A stretch of 64,000 bases of DNA from Zoogloea sp. LCSB751 (GCF_002028455.1 NZ_MWUM01000008.1:124001-188000), one strand, 5' to 3'. Shown: positions 18,476 through 29,292, counted from the stretch's first letter. The notes: a model not told the origin generated them from the sequence alone. Translations and numbers: made by a program.

Positions 18476-19075
18476 TCAGAGAGGATAGCCGAATTCCTGC
18501 AACAGGGCGGCAGTCTCGAACAGCGGCAGGCCCATGATGCCGGTGTAGCTGCCGCGGATCTCCTCGATGAAGACCGCCGCGCGGCCCTGGATACCGTAGG
18601 CGCCGGCCTTGTCGGCGGCCTCGCCGCTGGCCACGTAGCGGCGGATGTCCTGTTCGTCGAGGGCGCGGAAGCGCACCTCGCTGACCGACAGGCGCTGGGC
18701 ATAGCGTTGGCCGTTGCCGACCACCACCGCGGTGAGGACCTGGTGGCTGCGGCCGGACAGGGCGCGCAGGATGTCTACCGCATGCTCCGCGTTGTCCGGC
18801 TTGCCGATGATCGCTCCGTCGAGCTCCAGCGTGGTGTCGGCGGCCAGCAGCAGGCGCGGTGGCAGGCTGCGCCAGCTTATGCGCTTGATGCCGCCGACGG
18901 CCTTGGCCATGGCGACCCGCTGCACGTAGCTGAAGGCGTCCTCGCCGGGCAGCACGTCCTCGTTCACGTCCGCGTCGGCCCGTGCCCCGGTGCGGAACAG
19001 CAGGGGTTCGAAACGCACGTTGATCTGCTTGAGCAGTTCGCGGCGGCGGGGGCTGTTGGAGGCGAGGTAGATCAC
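18476..19075 (-). CDS. maf: Maf-family nucleotide pyrophosphatase
   Basis: A 199-residue house-cleaning pyrophosphatase that hydrolyses non-canonical nucleoside triphosphates. The signature SNSPRRRELL is at residues 7-16 and the second conserved block includes AADTTLELDGAIIGKP. The start codon is GTG at 19075: no in-frame ATG precedes it, and it gives the family N-terminus MIYLASNSPRR. It lies 4 bases after the rlmH stop, so it is part of the same operon. Confidence 0.94.
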   Translation of the reverse strand: MIYLASNSPRRRELLKQINVRFEPLLFRTGARADADVNEDVLPGEDAFSYVQRVAMAKAVGGIKRISWRSLPPRLLLAADTTLELDGAIIGKPDNAEHAVDILRALSGRSHQVLTAVVVGNGQRYAQRLSVSEVRFRALDEQDIRRYVASGEAADKAGAYGIQGRAAVFIEEIRGSYTGIMGLPLFETAALLQEFGYPL

Positions 19076-19079
19076 GGCA

Positions 19080-19550
19080 TCATTCCCGGTGGTACGGATG
19101 GTTCTTCGACAGGCTCCAGGCCCGGTACAGGGCTTCGGACAGCATCACCCGCACCATCGCGTGGGGCAGGGTCAGGCTGGACAGGCGCATCGTCTCGTGG
19201 GCGGTGGCCTTCAGGGCCGGGTCGAGGCCGTCCGGTCCGCCGATGATCAGCGCCACGTCGTCACCGGTGTCCTGCCAGCGCTCCAGGCGCTTGGCGAGGG
19301 CCTTGGTGGTCAGGTCCTCGCCGCGTTCGTCGAGGATCAGGCGCCGGCAGCGCGGCGGCAGGGCCGCCTCGATGCGTGCCGCCTCGAGGGCCATCATGGC
19401 TTCCACGGTCTTGCCGGTGGTGCGGGGCTCGGCCTTCACTTCGACGAGCTGCAGCGGCAGCTCGCGCGGCATGCGCTTGGCGAAATCGTCGAAGGCAGTG
19501 TCGACCCAGGCCGGCATGCGGGTGCCGACTGCGACGAGCAGGAGTTTCAT
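19080..19550 (-). CDS. rlmH: 23S rRNA pseudouridine-1915 N3-methyltransferase
   Basis: A 156-residue SPOUT methyltransferase, almost exactly the length of E. coli RlmH (155). It methylates pseudouridine 1915 in helix 69 of 23S rRNA. The SAM-binding knot contains [10 protein letters not shown], and the protein ends with the family signature SKNHPYHRE. Start at ATG 19550 ([13 protein letters not shown]). It lies between rsfS and maf in the conserved cluster. Confidence 0.96.
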   Translation of the reverse strand: MKLLLVAVGTRMPAWVDTAFDDFAKRMPRELPLQLVEVKAEPRTTGKTVEAMMALEAARIEAALPPRCRRLILDERGEDLTTKALAKRLERWQDTGDDVALIIGGPDGLDPALKATAHETMRLSSLTLPHAMVRVMLSEALYRAWSLSKNHPYHRE

Positions 19551-19596
19551 GGTGCGGGGGGCGGCGCCAGCTGCGCCGCGGGCGGTGCGGAAGGGC

Positions 19597-19965
19597 TCAG
19601 GCGGCGCGGGCGGCGGCGCTGCCCGGACGGGACGGGCGTGCTGGTGTGGCGGACCACAGTTCTTCCAGGTTGTAGTAGGCACGAACGGCCGGCTGCATGA
19701 CGTGAACCACGATGTCGCCAAGGTCAACCAGCACCCATTCGCCGGTTTCCTCGCCTTCCACGCTGACCACCCGCAAGCCGGCCTCGCGGGCCTTGTCGGC
19801 CACGTTGCGGGCCAGGGAGCGGGTCTGGCGGTTGGAGTCGCCGCTGGCAATGATCACCCGGTCAAACAGCGAGGTGAGACGCGTGGTGTCGATGACCTGG
19901 ATGTCCTTGCCCTTGATGTCTTCGAGGGCGGAAACGACGAGTTGTTCGAACTGGGTGATTTCCAT
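19597..19965 (-). CDS. rsfS: Ribosomal silencing factor RsfS
   Basis: A 122-residue protein that binds ribosomal protein uL14 and blocks subunit joining when nutrients are scarce. The family core is evident: [32 protein letters not shown] and [14 protein letters not shown]. It has a short Ala/Arg/Pro-rich C-terminal extension. ATG 19965 lies 4 bases after the nadD stop, in the usual nadD-rsfS order. Confidence 0.96.
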   Translation of the reverse strand: MEITQFEQLVVSALEDIKGKDIQVIDTTRLTSLFDRVIIASGDSNRQTRSLARNVADKAREAGLRVVSVEGEETGEWVLVDLGDIVVHVMQPAVRAYYNLEELWSATPARPSRPGSAAARAA

Positions 19966-19969
19966 TGAT

Positions 19970-20620
19970 TCAGATATAGAGTTGGTGCAGGGAAATATAG
20001 TCAACAACCGGCTGCGGGAGCAAATAGCGCAGGCTCTGGCCGGCGCCGCGACGGGCGCGGATGTCGGTGGCGGAGATGGCCAGCGGGGTCATCGAGAACT
20101 GCACCAGCGAACCGGCCGGGCGGCCTTCCAGGGCGTCCAGCGTGCCGTGGCGGCGGTGCGTGAGTTCAGCCAGCTCGGGCGACATGCGTGCGCTGTCCAG
20201 GCTGTAACCGGGGCGGTTGGCGACGGCCACGTGGGCAAAGTCGAACAGCTCGTTCCAGCGTTTCCAGGTCGGCAGGCCGAGCAGCGCATCGACGCCGAGG
20301 AGCAGCACCAGCGGCCGCTTCGGGCCCAGCTCGGCGCGCAGGCGCTCGAGGGTCAGGATCGTGAAGCTGGCCTGGGCGGCCTCCACCTCCGCCGGGTCCA
20401 CTTCGAAGGCCGGGTTGTCTTCGGTGGCCAGGCGGGCCATCGCCAGCCGGTGTTCGGCCGAGGCGCCGGGGGCATCACGGTGTGGCGGCAGGCCGGCCGG
20501 GATGAAACGCACCTTTTCCAGGCTGAGGGCTTCGCGGGCCGTTTCGGCCAGGCGCAGGTGGCCGTAGTGGATGGGGTCGAAAGTGCCGCCGAAAAGTCCG
20601 AGGGCGTGTTCAGTTTGCAT
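19970..20620 (-). CDS. nadD: Nicotinate-nucleotide adenylyltransferase
   Basis: A 216-residue enzyme of NAD synthesis that adenylates nicotinate mononucleotide. The nucleotidyltransferase motif GGTFDPIHYGHL sits at the N-terminus and the C-terminal ISATDIR corresponds to the ISSTxxR phosphate-binding motif. Two ATGs in tandem (20623 and 20620) could start it; both lie inside the last codons of the upstream membrane-protein gene, so translation is coupled. Confidence 0.96.
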   Translation of the reverse strand: MQTEHALGLFGGTFDPIHYGHLRLAETAREALSLEKVRFIPAGLPPHRDAPGASAEHRLAMARLATEDNPAFEVDPAEVEAAQASFTILTLERLRAELGPKRPLVLLLGVDALLGLPTWKRWNELFDFAHVAVANRPGYSLDSARMSPELAELTHRRHGTLDALEGRPAGSLVQFSMTPLAISATDIRARRGAGQSLRYLLPQPVVDYISLHQLYI

Positions 20621-21383
20621 CATCAGGACCGATTCGATCGAAAACGTCCAGCGCGTTGGCGTAGAAGCTGGCGAAGACAACGGGTATGAAAACCACCGGG
20701 AAGGCCAGGGCTGGCAGCAGGCTGAGCAGCGGCGAGATCAGTTCGAGTACGCTGACCAGGACGCCGGCAGCGAGTGCCACGCTCATCAGGCCCAGCCCGA
20801 AGGCAAGGAAGGCGCGCCAGTTGCGCAGGCAGGCGACGAAGCTGAAGAACAGCGCCTTGGAGGCCGGGATGCGGCCCCAGCCGGCCAGCAGCGGGGCGAA
20901 CCAGTAGGCCATCATCAGCGGCGTGGAGCCGAGGGTGCTGACCAGCAGCGCGACGATGAAGGACGGGTCGTCGAGGGTTTCGCTCCAGCTGGTCTTGCCC
21001 AGCACGGCCTTGAAGAGCTTGCTGTTCACTTCGGCGTCGAAGAGCATGCTCAGGCCGAGCACGATCAGCGTGCCGATGAAGTAGAGGCCGCCGATCTTGA
21101 CCTGCTCCTGCAGGTTCTGGCGGAAGCCCGACACGAGGATCTCGGGGCCGGCCTTGCGCCGTTCGGCAATCGCTTTGCAGCCGTTGAAGATGCCCAGCGA
21201 CAGGGCCGGCATCACGAGGAACATGATGACCTGGCCGATGAAGGGAATCGCGGCGACCAGCAGCAGGGACAGCGAACTACCGAAGACCAGGAAGGTGATC
21301 AGCGCCGGGTTGCGTCGCCACAGGGCGAAACCATCGACGATCCAGACCCAGCCGCGCTGGGCCGGCAAAGTGCGCGCCTGCAT
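20610..21383 (-). CDS. BPSS1780-type integral membrane protein
   Basis: A 257-residue inner-membrane protein with about six hydrophobic segments. It is of the type annotated as BPSS1780 family in betaproteobacteria, function unknown. It starts with a short cytoplasmic tail (TLPAQRGWVWIVDGFALWRRNP), then long segments around residues 28-60. The next upstream gene encodes a related protein: both begin with a short amphipathic W-rich helix followed by paired segments. The stop overlaps the nadD start region. A role in membrane organisation is possible but unproven. Confidence 0.75.
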   Translation of the reverse strand: MQARTLPAQRGWVWIVDGFALWRRNPALITFLVFGSSLSLLLVAAIPFIGQVIMFLVMPALSLGIFNGCKAIAERRKAGPEILVSGFRQNLQEQVKIGGLYFIGTLIVLGLSMLFDAEVNSKLFKAVLGKTSWSETLDDPSFIVALLVSTLGSTPLMMAYWFAPLLAGWGRIPASKALFFSFVACLRNWRAFLAFGLGLMSVALAAGVLVSVLELISPLLSLLPALAFPVVFIPVVFASFYANALDVFDRIGPDDAN

Positions 21384-21387
21384 CTGC

Positions 21388-22185
21388 TCAGTCCGCCTTG
21401 ACCGGGGCTGCCGCGTGGGGGGACACCAGCGCCGCGTCGCCGAAGACGTCCTGGTAGGACGCGTACAGCGTGCCGGCCAGCACAGGGACGAGGATCAGCA
21501 CGCCGAGCCCGGCGGGAATCATTGCCACCCAGATCAGCACGTAGATCAGGATGCCCAGAACCACGAAGGCGCCGAAATTGTTGAAGCAGGCCGACAGGGA
21601 CATCTTCATCGCATCGAGGGGTGGGGTGTCGCGCAGCACCACCAGCGGGGCGGCGAACCACAGGGCGGTGATCAGCAGCACCCACAGTACCGAGAACACG
21701 ATGCTGCCGAGCAGCACGCCGCTGACCAAGCCCAGGCCGATGCCGGCCAGCGCACCGAGGATGTAGCCGGTAAGCAGCGCACCGCCACCGATCAGCACCG
21801 ACACGAAGCCGGCGATCAGGCCGCCGAGCAGGTAGAACACGCCTACCAGCGACAGGTTGCCGGCATGCACCTTGAGGCCGGCGAACAGGTGTTCGATGTG
21901 CAACGGCTTGCCCTGGGCCAGCGCGTGGCAGCCGAGGACCATGCCGGCCACCATCACCGGGAAGCCGATCAGCACCACCGCCCAGCCAAGCAGCGGCACC
22001 AGCCCCAGCACGAACAGCATGACGATAAAGATCACGCTGATGGCGACCCAGACCCCCGGATTACGCGCGAAATAGAACCACCCGGCCTTCAGCCAGACCA
22101 GGCTTTCGAAGGGCGAAACATGCCTTGGGCGCGGATGGCGCGCGGCGTTATGGGGGTGGTGTGCCGGGGCAGCCGGTTCGGTCAT
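21388..22185 (-). CDS. BPSS1780-type integral membrane protein
   Basis: A 265-residue membrane protein with a His/Pro-rich N-terminal tail and about six hydrophobic segments rich in Gly, Val and Leu. The segment order resembles the downstream 20610-21383 product (for example ALWFAAPLVVL here and AYWFAPLLAGW there), which suggests an old tandem duplication. It lies 4 bases upstream of that gene and heads the run leading into nadD. No catalytic motif is seen. Confidence 0.75.
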   Translation of the reverse strand: MTEPAAPAHHPHNAARHPRPRHVSPFESLVWLKAGWFYFARNPGVWVAISVIFIVMLFVLGLVPLLGWAVVLIGFPVMVAGMVLGCHALAQGKPLHIEHLFAGLKVHAGNLSLVGVFYLLGGLIAGFVSVLIGGGALLTGYILGALAGIGLGLVSGVLLGSIVFSVLWVLLITALWFAAPLVVLRDTPPLDAMKMSLSACFNNFGAFVVLGILIYVLIWVAMIPAGLGVLILVPVLAGTLYASYQDVFGDAALVSPHAAAPVKAD

Positions 22186-22293
22186 TGTCGGGTGAGGGGA
22201 AACGGGGTGGAAAATCAGGATGTTGCGCTGCGACGAGATGCTAGCCCAAATTGCCCACCCAGTTCAAACCGGCAAAACCCTGCCCATGCCGTT

Positions 22294-23241
22294 TCAGGCC
22301 GGCAGCGCGGGTAGATCATGGGCCTGGGCACGCAGCTGCAGGATGCGCCGATACTCGCCCGGATCCTTCACCAGCACCATCTCGCCGGGGCGCGGCAGGT
22401 GGAAATCCTCCAGCCGCGACAGCCAGAAGCGCAGCGCTGCGGCACGCAGCACGGCCGGCCAGGCGCTGCGCTCGGTTGCCGTGAAAGGGCGGGATTCGGC
22501 GTAGCTGGCAAGCAGCGCGGAGGCCCGCGCCGCATCCAGCTGGCCGTTGGCGTCGGCGCACCAGTCGTTGACCGTCACCGCCACGTCGAACAGCAGGGCA
22601 TCCACGCCGGCAAAGTAGAAGTCGATGACGCCGCCGACAAAGTCGCCGTCCCACAGCACGTTGTCGCGGAACAGGTCGGCGTGGATCACGCCTTGCGGCA
22701 GGGCGGCCAGATCGAAACCGGCCTGGAAGGCCAGCTCGGCGTCGAGTTCGGCCTGTTCGTCGGAGGGTAGATGGGCGTGCACGCGGGCGGCGCAGTCGTG
22801 CCGCCACTCCGCGCCGCGCGGGTTGGCCTGCTTGCGCCCGAAGGACTGCCCGGCCAGGTGCAGGCCGGCCAGCATCGCACCGATGCGTGCGCAGTGGGCC
22901 GCGCTCGGCGCCATTTCCGACCTGCCGGCCAGGCGCGTGACCAGCACCGCCGGTTTGCCCGACAGGGTGCCCAGGTATTCGTTGTCGCGATTGGCGATCG
23001 GTGCCGGCACCGGCAGACCGTGACGGGCCAGGTGGGCCATCAGGTGCAGGTAGAAGGGCAGCTCGGCGCGCGGCATCGTCTCGAACAGCGTCAGCACATA
23101 ACGGCCGAGGCTGGTGGTGACGAAGAAGTTGCTGTTCTGCACGCCCGCGGAAATCCCCTGCAGGACATCCAGGCGGCCGATGGCGTAGTTGCGCAGCCAG
23201 ACTGCGAGGTCGGCGTCGGTGACGGGAGTAAAGACGGACAT
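22294..23241 (-). CDS. thrB: Homoserine kinase (aminoglycoside-phosphotransferase fold)
   Basis: A 315-residue kinase phosphorylating homoserine in threonine synthesis. It is of the APH-fold type found in beta- and alphaproteobacteria rather than the GHMP type of E. coli. The N-terminus MSVFTPVTDADLAVWLRNY, the loop GVQNSNFFV, the catalytic HADLFRDNVLW and the metal-binding GVIDFYFAG are all present. Start at ATG 23241. It is divergent from rep across an 81-base gap. Confidence 0.95.
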   Translation of the reverse strand: MSVFTPVTDADLAVWLRNYAIGRLDVLQGISAGVQNSNFFVTTSLGRYVLTLFETMPRAELPFYLHLMAHLARHGLPVPAPIANRDNEYLGTLSGKPAVLVTRLAGRSEMAPSAAHCARIGAMLAGLHLAGQSFGRKQANPRGAEWRHDCAARVHAHLPSDEQAELDAELAFQAGFDLAALPQGVIHADLFRDNVLWDGDFVGGVIDFYFAGVDALLFDVAVTVNDWCADANGQLDAARASALLASYAESRPFTATERSAWPAVLRAAALRFWLSRLEDFHLPRPGEMVLVKDPGEYRRILQLRAQAHDLPALPA

Positions 23242-23322
23242 GGTGCGAAGAGCTTACATCAGGCCGGCCCCTGCGGCGCGGTAGAATGCGCACCCGCTCC
23301 ACCCGATGTCCGCAGCACGCTC

Positions 23323-25320
<1,998 letters not shown>

Positions 25321-25472
25321 GTGCTGACGCGTCGAGGATTTTTACAGTGATGTCGTGGTTTGCTTTGGTTTGTATTTGGCATATTCCATAGGGAATCTCT
25401 CCGTCTCTTCAGGTCTATGAAAAGACAAGGGATTTTGTGCGGAAGTGAAAAAGCATAAAGATGTGGAAGTGG

Positions 25473-25488
25473 TGGCATGGACTGTGCA
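25473..25488 (+). promoter_or_regulatory. Sigma-54-type promoter candidate for the PEP-CTERM gene
   Basis: TGGCATGGACTGTGCA fits the sigma-54 layout (TGGCAC-N5-TTGC) with the required GG-N10-GC spacing and two mismatches (T for C in the -24 element, G for T in the -12 element). It lies 54 bases upstream of the ATG at 25542. PEP-CTERM genes of related bacteria are reported to depend on RpoN with the PrsK/PrsR pair, which supports the call. Confidence 0.55.
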
Positions 25489-25541
25489 TGAGATGATGAA
25501 AAGTGATCTCGACTACTAAAGCTCCCAGAGGAGAAGAAAAC

Positions 25542-26438
25542 ATGTCCTGCCTGACCAAGCTTGCCAAAAAAACCAGCCGTGGCCTGTCCGGCTTTGCATT
25601 TGCAGCTCTGGCCGTTGCGGCCACGCCGGCACATGCTTTGCTCAACCTCCAGAATTTCAACGACCTGTCGGCTTTCACCCTTAATGGCGTCACCTCCGTG
25701 ATCAACTCCGGTGGGCAGGGCGTGGTTGGCCCCAACGCGGGTGACCAGCGTGTGCTGCGCCTGACCAACAATTACGGGCAATCCGGCAGTGCATTCCTGA
25801 CTTCGCCCTTCTCCCTGGCCTCGGATGCCTCCTTCAGCAGCTATTTCGAGTTCCAGTTCACCAATCAAGGCGGTGGTGGAGCCGATGGCATCGTGTTCGC
25901 CGTGCAGACCGTCTCCAACACCGCTGGCGGCGGCGGCGGCGGTATCGGCTACGAGGGGCTTAACAAGAGCGTCGGCGTCGAGTTCGACAACTGGAACAAC
26001 GGTTTCTGCGACGGAAACAACGACAACCACGTCGGGATCAACGTCAATGGCAGCGTGTGCTCCGTGGCCCGCGCCGACACCCTGCCGGACTTGCTCGACA
26101 GCCAGAAGATCTTCCATGCGTGGGTTGATTACAACGGTGTGACCGATGAGCTGGAAGTGCGTCTGGCCCTTACCGACACCCGCCCGACCAACGCGTTGGT
26201 GAGCTACACCGTGGATCTCGTGTCCATCCTCGGTACGACCAATGCCTACATCGGCTTCACCTCCGGTACCGGCGCAGCCACCGCGGACCACGACATCCGC
26301 CGCTGGGTGTTCGATGGCAGCTATGCACCGGTCGTCAATCCCGGCAATCCTAACGGTACGGTGCCGGAACCCGGCAGCATGGCACTGGTCGCACTGGGGC
26401 TTGCCGGCGTCGGCCTGCTCCGTCGCAAGAAGGCCTGA
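25542..26438 (+). CDS. PEP-CTERM-anchored L-type lectin-like protein
   Basis: A 298-residue exported protein. A signal peptide (about residues 1-32, ending TPAHA) is followed by a concanavalin-like/L-type lectin fold. It contains the block VGVEFDNWNN...NDNHVGINVNG, as in legume-lectin-like domains that bind carbohydrate with calcium. The C-terminus (about 274-298) is a PEP-CTERM sorting signal: VPEPG, a hydrophobic helix and a terminal RRKKA. Such proteins are processed by exosortase and are linked to exopolysaccharide and floc formation; no exosortase gene lies in the window. AGAGGAGAAG precedes ATG 25542. A stem-loop follows the stop. Confidence 0.88.
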   Translation: MSCLTKLAKKTSRGLSGFAFAALAVAATPAHALLNLQNFNDLSAFTLNGVTSVINSGGQGVVGPNAGDQRVLRLTNNYGQSGSAFLTSPFSLASDASFSSYFEFQFTNQGGGGADGIVFAVQTVSNTAGGGGGGIGYEGLNKSVGVEFDNWNNGFCDGNNDNHVGINVNGSVCSVARADTLPDLLDSQKIFHAWVDYNGVTDELEVRLALTDTRPTNALVSYTVDLVSILGTTNAYIGFTSGTGAATADHDIRRWVFDGSYAPVVNPGNPNGTVPEPGSMALVALGLAGVGLLRRKKA

Positions 26439-26460
26439 GCCATTCCCGATGCAAAGCGAT

Positions 26461-26483
26461 GAGCCCCGCCTTGAGCGGGGCTC
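26461..26483 (+). terminator. Stem-loop after the PEP-CTERM gene
   Basis: GAGCCCCGC and GCGGGGCTC form a perfect 9-bp stem with a CTTGA loop, 22 bases after the stop codon. The tail (ATTCATTCC) is only partly T-rich, so it may terminate transcription or stabilise the message. Confidence 0.6.
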
Positions 26484-26669
26484 ATTCATTCCGTGCCCCG
26501 CGCACACCGGATCAGCGCTGCCGAAATGCGCGACAGGCAGCCGGCAGGGAAATCGCCCACCCGCGTCGGATAGATCAACGGCGCCCGCGTAAGGTGGCGC
26601 GCGACGATCCGCTGGGAATGCATCGGCTGCCTGGGCGGCTGCTGCTTGGGGGCACGCCCCTTCCGGTTA

Positions 26670-27350
26670 TCAAGGAGTCGGCGAGCCGTCCTTCAGATAC
26701 TTCGGTGAGCGCGGACCGTAAAGAATCCCATTGGGTTGCCCGGCAGAGAGCAGACGGCTGCTGGTGATGCCGGCAATGGCGTGCCCCCGGTTGGAAAGGG
26801 TGTCGCTGATCTGGGAAATGATGGCCTTGATCAGCAAACCCGCTATACCGCCACTGGAATTATTGTCGGTCTCGCTGGTGGAAGCCGTTGCGCTGCCTTC
26901 CCACAGGGTTGCCCCGGAACGTAGATCCACCAGCTTGCCGCTTGCCGTCACCCGCGTCTCGCTCGACACCACCATATAAGACGTGCCGTATTGCTTGACG
27001 TTGATATACAGCGCCGCATCCGCGCCGAAGATCTGGCGCAGTTTGCCGATGGAAATCTCGTGGATGTCGGCGGGCGCCGTCATGCCGTTTTGCCGGAAGG
27101 CCTCGTCGACCAGCGTCACCGGGAGCACGTAATAGCCCGACTCGGCCAGCGGGAGCGTCGTCTGCGACCACAGGCTGTAGGTCGCGCCGATGTCCGGCGA
27201 ACCGTTGAGGGGCGGAAGGACGAGGATGGAGGCTGGACGGCTTTGCTGGAAAGCCGAGTAATCGTATTTCTTGCCTTGCGTCGCACAGCCGCCCAGCAGC
27301 AAGGCGGCGGCCAGCAGGGTGGTCCATTTCATGGCGTATTTCTCTTTCAT
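26670..27350 (-). CDS. DUF799 lipoprotein (GNA1162-like)
   Basis: A 226-residue lipoprotein with lipobox LLGGC at residues 18-22, of the DUF799 family whose Neisseria member is GNA1162 (NMB1162). The conserved SILVLPPLNGSPDI near residue 40 resembles the core of TolB-N/CsgG-like folds. An internal ATG (M7, at 27332) is an alternative start. It is the last gene of an operon with a DUF4810 lipoprotein and a CsgG-like lipoprotein, the same trio and order as NMB1164-NMB1163-NMB1162. The trio is thought to form an outer-membrane-associated transport complex, but the cargo is unknown. Confidence 0.88.
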   Translation of the reverse strand: MKEKYAMKWTTLLAAALLLGGCATQGKKYDYSAFQQSRPASILVLPPLNGSPDIGATYSLWSQTTLPLAESGYYVLPVTLVDEAFRQNGMTAPADIHEISIGKLRQIFGADAALYINVKQYGTSYMVVSSETRVTASGKLVDLRSGATLWEGSATASTSETDNNSSGGIAGLLIKAIISQISDTLSNRGHAIAGITSSRLLSAGQPNGILYGPRSPKYLKDGSPTP

Positions 27351-27369
27351 CGTGTGCCTCGACGGACCG

Positions 27370-27729
27370 TCAGGGGGAGACCTTCTTCAGCAGGAAATCC
27401 ATGAACGTCGTGCTTTCCGGAAACTGCTGCTTCTCTGCTTCGAGGTTCTGCTTCATGCGATCGGCGCGCCCGCTCTGACCGTACAGCATCGCCAGATGGG
27501 CCTGAAAGCCGGGTGGCAGGGGCTTGCCCTGCGCCGCGGCTTTCTCACGCGTTGCCTCCAGGGCCTGGATCTGATCCTCCGGCCCCTTTTCCCCCTTGAA
27601 ATAGGTGTAGACCTGGGGCTGATAGTCGCCCCAGTAATACACGGACTGCGGGCGGTTGGCGCAGCCCGTCGTCAGCGCGGCGGTCAGCACCGCCGCGGCC
27701 AGCAAACCACTTCTGTAAAGGCGATACAT
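27370..27729 (-). CDS. DUF4810 lipoprotein
   Basis: A 119-residue lipoprotein with lipobox LTTGC at residues 19-23. The rest matches the DUF4810 pattern (YYWGDYQPQVYTYFKGEKGPEDQIQ split around 34-58, and later GFQAHLAMLYGQSG), probably a short TPR-like helical repeat. ATG 27729 gives a normal signal peptide. A TTG at 27753 that overlaps the upstream stop is an alternative and would couple translation, since no strong ribosome-binding site precedes 27729. It is the middle gene of the lipoprotein trio. Confidence 0.85.
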   Translation of the reverse strand: MYRLYRSGLLAAAVLTAALTTGCANRPQSVYYWGDYQPQVYTYFKGEKGPEDQIQALEATREKAAAQGKPLPPGFQAHLAMLYGQSGRADRMKQNLEAEKQQFPESTTFMDFLLKKVSP

Positions 27730-27749
27730 GGCGAGGGCGTCGGCGCGGA

Positions 27750-28424
27750 TCAATTGGCGGGGCGCCAGGCGCCGCTTTCGATGCCGCCTACGAGGCTGTC
27801 CACCGCCTCGCGTATTGCCAGATCGAGCACCTTGCCGTTGAGGGTCGAGTCATAACTGGCCGTGCCGCCGAAACCGATCACCTCCCGGTTGGACAGGCTG
27901 TATTCGCCGGCGCCCTGGGCCGAATAAACGACCTCGGCGGTCTGCACATCCACCACGTTCAGCGTGACCTTGGCATAGGCGATCTGCTGCTTGCCGCGCC
28001 CCAGGATGCCGAACAACTGGTGATCGCCGACTTCCTTGCGGCCGAATTCGGTGACGTCGCCGGTAATGACGAAACGCGCGCCCTTCAAGGTCTGCGTCGT
28101 TTTGCTGAGCGCCGCCTCCTGCTTGATCTCGCTCATGTTGTCGCGGTCCAGCACGTTGAAGCGATTGCTCTGCTGCAGATGCCCGATCAGGATCGTCTTG
28201 GCCTGGCTGCCGAGGCGGTCTACTCCGTCGGTGAAAATGCCGCGCATGAACGTGGAGCGATTGTCGAACTTGCCCACGGAAATGGGATTGCGCACGCCGC
28301 TATAGGGGCGCGCCGCCGACGCGGATTTGGCAACGGCAAGACTGCGGGAATCTTCGGTTGCACAGCCACTCAGCATGCCGATGGCGCCGGCCAGAACAAT
28401 TGCCGGAACAAGGACGCGTTTCAT
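27750..28424 (-). CDS. CsgG/HfaB-family lipoprotein
   Basis: A 224-residue lipoprotein with lipobox LSGC ending at Cys21. The CsgG-type core is visible: ISVGKFDNRS, ILIGHLQQSNRFNVLDRDNM, GARFVITGDVTEF and VVDVQTAEVVYSAQG. CsgG proteins form oligomeric outer-membrane pores or periplasmic rings. This shorter form (CsgG itself is 277 residues) is the type found with DUF4810 and DUF799 partners. ATG 28424 follows a purine-rich AGAAGAG. It is the first gene of the trio. Confidence 0.88.
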   Translation of the reverse strand: MKRVLVPAIVLAGAIGMLSGCATEDSRSLAVAKSASAARPYSGVRNPISVGKFDNRSTFMRGIFTDGVDRLGSQAKTILIGHLQQSNRFNVLDRDNMSEIKQEAALSKTTQTLKGARFVITGDVTEFGRKEVGDHQLFGILGRGKQQIAYAKVTLNVVDVQTAEVVYSAQGAGEYSLSNREVIGFGGTASYDSTLNGKVLDLAIREAVDSLVGGIESGAWRPAN

Positions 28425-28520
28425 ATTTCTCTTCTCGGAGTCGATGGGGAATGTTTTCAGCATCATTGTATGTTTCTGTGATGGTCCGGTCTGTGAATCG
28501 GGGCACAGGGAGCCGGCCAT

Positions 28521-29036
28521 TCAGGGCCGACTTGACTGAGCCCTTCGCCGACACTGGAGTTTTCGTATCGCCATCGTGACCAGCCCGAACGCTCCCGCAT
28601 AGATGCATAACCAATGCAACGCCCCAAGGGATACCAGCCCCTGAAAGGGATTGGCCGTACTGAATGGTGCGAGCGGCTGGATATCCCCATGCATCAGGCC
28701 GTCCAGCACGATATGGGTATAGCTACCGAGCACGGCACCGATGACAACAGGCAACAGGGTGAGCGACTTCCAGCCGAACAGATTCGGAATGCAGTGGACT
28801 TTGGCACCCACTTTCAACAGCCCGATGAACAAGGCCACCGTCAGCCCGATTGCGACGGCGACCCCCACAAAGGTATGGAAGAAGCGGTGCAGCGGATACT
28901 GGTGGGTGAGCATGTAATACAGGGGCTCGACATCCACGACTACATTGGCCGCGCAGAAGGCGAGAAAGCTGATGCGGCGCGGCGCCAGCGCATGCAAGGC
29001 TGCGCCGGGGCCGAAGTGGAATGGCGTGAATGGCAT
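28521..29036 (-). CDS. Predicted membrane-bound metal-dependent hydrolase-like protein
   Basis: A 171-residue inner-membrane protein with four to five hydrophobic segments. It begins MPFTPFHFGPGAALHA and contains conserved histidines and aspartates (NVVVDVEPLYYM, HRFFHTFVG, SYTHIVLDGLMHGDI) in the arrangement of the YdjM/DUF457-like family of predicted membrane hydrolases. No reaction is established for that family. It is transcribed in the same direction as the lipoprotein trio, 96 bases upstream of it. Downstream on the map begins a gene-poor segment holding the C4 RNA. Confidence 0.75.
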   Translation of the reverse strand: MPFTPFHFGPGAALHALAPRRISFLAFCAANVVVDVEPLYYMLTHQYPLHRFFHTFVGVAVAIGLTVALFIGLLKVGAKVHCIPNLFGWKSLTLLPVVIGAVLGSYTHIVLDGLMHGDIQPLAPFSTANPFQGLVSLGALHWLCIYAGAFGLVTMAIRKLQCRRRAQSSRP

Positions 29037-29230
29037 CCGTTCACCCTTGCATCACGTATGACGCTGAATTGATGGTGGAGTGAATTATGCCAAAGCGGTT
29101 GCCGTGTGCGCTCGGTTCCTTGATCTCCGGGCTGACGGGAGATCGCTCCACACTTTGCTGCTGCGTTCTTGACGCCATGTCGCAGCCCGGCCAATATTCC
29201 GCGCGTCGCTGAGACAACAGCGATACGGGT

Positions 29231-29292
29231 TTGGCGACCTGGATCAACGAAGGCAGACATTTCAGCCGCATTGCGGCCTTTTTTTGTCTGCA
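29231..29292 (+). ncRNA. Upstream C4 target (a1b1-like) followed by intrinsic terminator
   Basis: TTGGCGA (29231-29237) and AACGAAGG (29246-29253) are exact complements of the two pairing segments in the C4-type RNA at 29318. Immediately after, GCCGC-ATT-GCGGC (29265-29277) and TTTTTTT (29279-29285) form an intrinsic terminator. This is embedded in a wider inverted repeat, GCAGACA/TGTCTGC. In phages P1 and P7, C4 RNA has one such target (a1b1) upstream of itself and a second at the start of the controlled gene. The match in order and spacing suggests the same design, with transcription termination as the likely output here. Confidence 0.7.
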
